Assembly (NCBI GenBank): GCA_003260075.1
Contig: QLIY01000336.1
Span: 3,656-67,655 of the forward strand
Length of the DNA stretch: 64,000 nt
Origin: Phallusia mammillata
Taxonomy: Eukaryota; Chordata; Ascidiacea; Phlebobranchia; Ascidiidae
Direction: 5' to 3'
Shown: piece after piece, positions 63,101 through 64,000 of the stretch
Numbering within the stretch: position 1 is the first letter of the stretch
How the letters are laid out: each line of letters opens with the position of its first letter
The notes under the pieces: model-generated
Seen by the model: the letters and a program-made list of their open reading frames with translations, nothing else
Databases searched by the model: none
What the model was told of the DNA's origin: nothing
Program-made: the position numbers and the translations under genes

Positions 63101-63870
63101 GGGCCGTCGGTCCTCGTTCGTGGTCAGGCCTGCCCATATACGCCCTTGTTCCTAAGAAGAGAACGCTGCTATTCGTTGTAACTCAGAGGCCGCTTTCTGG
63201 CAGAGGTACTTCGACTTGTCAGGTGTGATTGATGGCTGCTCAGAGGCTAATTATATTCGCATGTTTGGGTTTGGGCAGGAGTCCATGATCTTTCTTCTCC
63301 AGCACACCGCGATCGTAGAATGTAGCAACCGAAGTCATTCGTATACGTTATTTTAGACAAAATGTTCACTTTTGCGATGTTGAAATCTTTCGCAAGTTGT
63401 GTCTCTCTACACAAAGGGTCGCCTTAGTCTTTTTAATGATGTTGAAGTATTTTAGAGTGTTTTTTTAATTTCCATCATTTGTATTTCGTTGACATTAATT
63501 TAGATTCATACATTATGTGCAAACTGCTCTTTAAGTGCTAGGTATATTTTTTTCAGTTGTTGTTCAATAAATAAAAACACCCTTTCTGATAACCATGAAA
63601 TTCTGTTCAATATCAACAGTACCCTAAACTTTGTTCCTCTTTAAATTCACCGCTTTTGTACAGTACCTTAATGTTGTTGTTTTTCTGCAAAGGTGCGGTG
63701 CTAAGGAATGTCGTGGGGTAATCGGAGGCAAAACGCAACGGGTTTATCCGGAAAATATTTTAAACCGAATGAGCAAAGTTATGAACAAGACCTCTGAGAC
63801 ATCTCCAACCAAACCGGACAAGAAGACGAACGGAGATAAAAGTAGCGAACAACTTTACACCACCATCGTG
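40560..63870 (+). CDS. ASH1L: ASH1L-type histone H3K36 methyltransferase (partial; C-terminus beyond window)
   Basis: ASH1L is a trithorax-group nuclear enzyme that methylates H3K36 and opposes Polycomb silencing. Exons: 40560-40787, 42275-42452, 43521-44083, 44671-48109, 48192-49462, 49786-49937, 51051-51134, 52482-52675, 56350-56530, 60242-60348, 61029-61197, 62341-62490 and 63693-63870. They sum to 6894 nt, exactly 2298 codons, with all phases compatible. The start ATG is preceded by an in-frame TGA at 40551. The N-terminal two-thirds is low-complexity and Ser/Lys-rich with AT-hooks. The block [16 protein letters not shown] and the [18 protein letters not shown] exon match conserved ASH1L stretches. 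AWS, SET and post-SET follow. The next acceptor (TTTTTCCAG) ends exactly at base 64000, so the bromodomain, PHD and BAH exons lie further right. The 76-base gap at 48114-48189 probably sits in an intron. Confidence 0.94.
41514..41759 (-). CDS. Small ORF with N-terminal signal-like peptide, antisense in an ASH1L intron
   Basis: The 81-codon frame has a hydrophobic N-terminus ([17 protein letters not shown]) that could be a signal peptide, then a charged body ending in RRKVH. I do not recognise it. It lies in the first coding intron of ASH1L on the opposite strand, next to a misassembled gap. It may be a chance frame or a fragment of a gene from another contig. Confidence 0.2.
   Translation of the reverse strand: MEATTVIYCILFYITPTVMPFAPYTNSGEVSEYNEMSWYLEPVWVMYEKCRKSLDLKIGFHQSDNWFRRKYILKVFRRKVH
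42564..42793. repeat. Allelic duplicate (gap 42680-42689) in an ASH1L intron
   Basis: Bases 42564-42679 and 42690-42793 match on both sides of exactly 10 G. The right copy lacks a short segment after GTGTATTTGATC, an allelic indel. Confidence 0.86.
44671..49462 (+). other. ASH1L basic/AT-hook region (giant exon and following exon)
   Basis: AT-hook cores: PKRGRPSKK (about 46024), [12 protein letters not shown] (about 48669) and [12 protein letters not shown] (about 48848), the last matching the RRPGRPRK hook of vertebrate ASH1L. RRKRGWPL at about 48086 looks like a decayed hook at the exon end. A lysine block ([13 protein letters not shown], 46870-46970) and His-rich patches ([18 protein letters not shown]) also have counterparts in the vertebrate protein. 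AT-hooks bind the DNA minor groove; the rest is predicted disordered. Confidence 0.8.
48114..48189. other. Placeholder gap (76 G) between two ASH1L coding segments
   Basis: Coding frames on the two sides differ if read through the run. A consensus donor (TTGG|GTAAGG, GT at 48110) lies just left of it and an AG just right (48190-48191). Splicing between them keeps the frame. Confidence 0.75.
51907..52130. repeat. Allelic duplicate (gap 52012-52021) in an ASH1L intron
   Basis: Bases 51907-52011 and 52022-52130 match across exactly 10 G with a few substitutions. Confidence 0.86.
52676..56349 (+). other. ASH1L intron holding a MITE; otherwise nothing recognised
   Basis: A 3.7-kb intron between the FQLPYN exon and the AWS exon. 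Apart from the hAT-type element I see no gene or RNA. CpG-rich patches near 55.1-55.4 kb are unassigned. Confidence 0.55.
53118..53537. mobile_element. Non-autonomous hAT-type MITE in an ASH1L intron
   Basis: A 420-bp element with 16-bp terminal inverted repeats CAGCGGTTCCCAAACT and AGTTTGGGAACCGCTG, flanked by a perfect 8-bp target duplication ATATAGAG (53110-53117, 53538-53545). These ends are typical of hAT elements. No transposase is encoded; the inner sequence is AT-rich with GCGGTCC motifs near both ends. The intact target duplication and ends suggest a fairly recent insertion. Confidence 0.9.
56531..60241 (+). other. ASH1L intron, no internal gene recognised
   Basis: A 3.7-kb intron splitting the AWS domain. 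Short frames on both strands have no family similarity that I know. Confidence 0.55.
60478..60625. repeat. Allelic duplicate with poly-C placeholder (60548-60557)
   Basis: Bases 60478-60547 and 60558-60625 match across exactly 10 C. The complementary base suggests that this contig was scaffolded in the other orientation. Confidence 0.85.
62112..62292. repeat. Allelic duplicate with poly-C placeholder (62218-62227)
   Basis: Sequence around TTATAAACATTACTCCTG is repeated on both sides of 10 C, followed by a short CTTATCTCTAT repeat leading into the acceptor of the next SET exon. Confidence 0.82.
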
Positions 63871-63929
63871 GTACGGTGTTAAACACGTACAATTTGTTTA
63901 AAATATACATTAAACATTTGCAGGCTAAA

Positions 63930-63985
63930 ACATCTAGTTTGCGACGCGATTTGAACCCATGATCTTGACATGTTGCTATCACACT
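63930..63985 (-). repeat. tRNA-derived SINE-like head at the window edge
   Basis: The minus strand reads AAGTGTGATAGCAACATGTC and then ATCATGGGTTCAAATCGCG, an A-box/B-box-like pair similar to that at 20986-21050. It lies in an ASH1L intron just before the next acceptor. Confidence 0.35.
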
Positions 63986-64000
63986 TATTGATTTTTCCAG

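Larger units (their letters stand above)
56350..63770 (+). other. ASH1L AWS-SET-postSET catalytic module (five exons)
   Basis: AWS (56350-60266): a Cys-rich zinc-binding block with [35 protein letters not shown] (60310-62450): [59 protein letters not shown] (the pseudoknot NHSCxPNC motif, split by the 61198-62340 intron) and ELTYDYNF with the catalytic-fold Tyr. Post-[20 protein letters not shown], three Cys for zinc. All catalytic landmarks are intact, so the enzyme should be active. Confidence 0.93.

Noticed and set aside
63930-63985. A functional tRNA gene on the minus strand
   Set aside because: Only the B-box region is convincing; acceptor and anticodon stems do not pair.

Overview
This is an intron-rich, spliceosomal, AT-rich animal genome window. 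All six complete or partial multi-exon genes that I recognise are metazoan housekeeping or regulatory genes. Compact genes, introns down to about 66 bp, rather diverged proteins and strong allelic polymorphism make a tunicate such as Ciona my best guess. That is an inference; no diagnostic marker gene is present. I rebuilt exons by hand from splice signals and family similarity. For each gene I checked that the exon lengths and phases sum to an open frame.

Layout, left to right: (1) the last exon of RUVBL2 on + (478-627); (2) GTF2H1 (TFIIH p62) on - (823-5007), convergent with RUVBL2; (3) a chondroitin synthase-family gene on - (about 5714-10200), with an odd degenerate and shortened C-terminal domain; (4) the DEAD-box helicase DDX49 on - (11309-16404), broken up by uncollapsed haplotype copies; (5) ELP4 on + (16761-19389), divergent from DDX49 across a 356-bp shared promoter interval; (6) SPAG8 on - (19677-23681, possible 5' exon near 25.5 kb), convergent with ELP4; (7) about 15 kb without a recognisable gene (25.6-40.5 kb), partly CpG-rich; (8) the ASH1L histone methyltransferase on + (40560 to the window end), covering the N-terminal low-complexity/AT-hook region, AWS, SET and post-SET. 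Its bromodomain, PHD and BAH exons must lie to the right.

Non-genic structure: three non-autonomous hAT-type elements with terminal inverted repeats and 8-bp target duplications, tRNA-derived SINE-like heads, and a roughly 50-bp minisatellite carrying a GGGCCC palindrome.

The most conspicuous pattern is a series of poly-G runs (poly-C after 60 kb). The shortest is exactly 10 bases and most short runs are flanked by near-identical sequence. I read them as gap placeholders between overlapping allelic contigs, not biology. They duplicate exons of DDX49, put a scrap of ELP4 inside SPAG8 and create an inverted allele copy inside an ASH1L intron. I found no convincing new biological system. The most interesting biology is the chondroitin synthase-like protein whose second glycosyltransferase domain has lost its usual acidic motif and C-terminal part.
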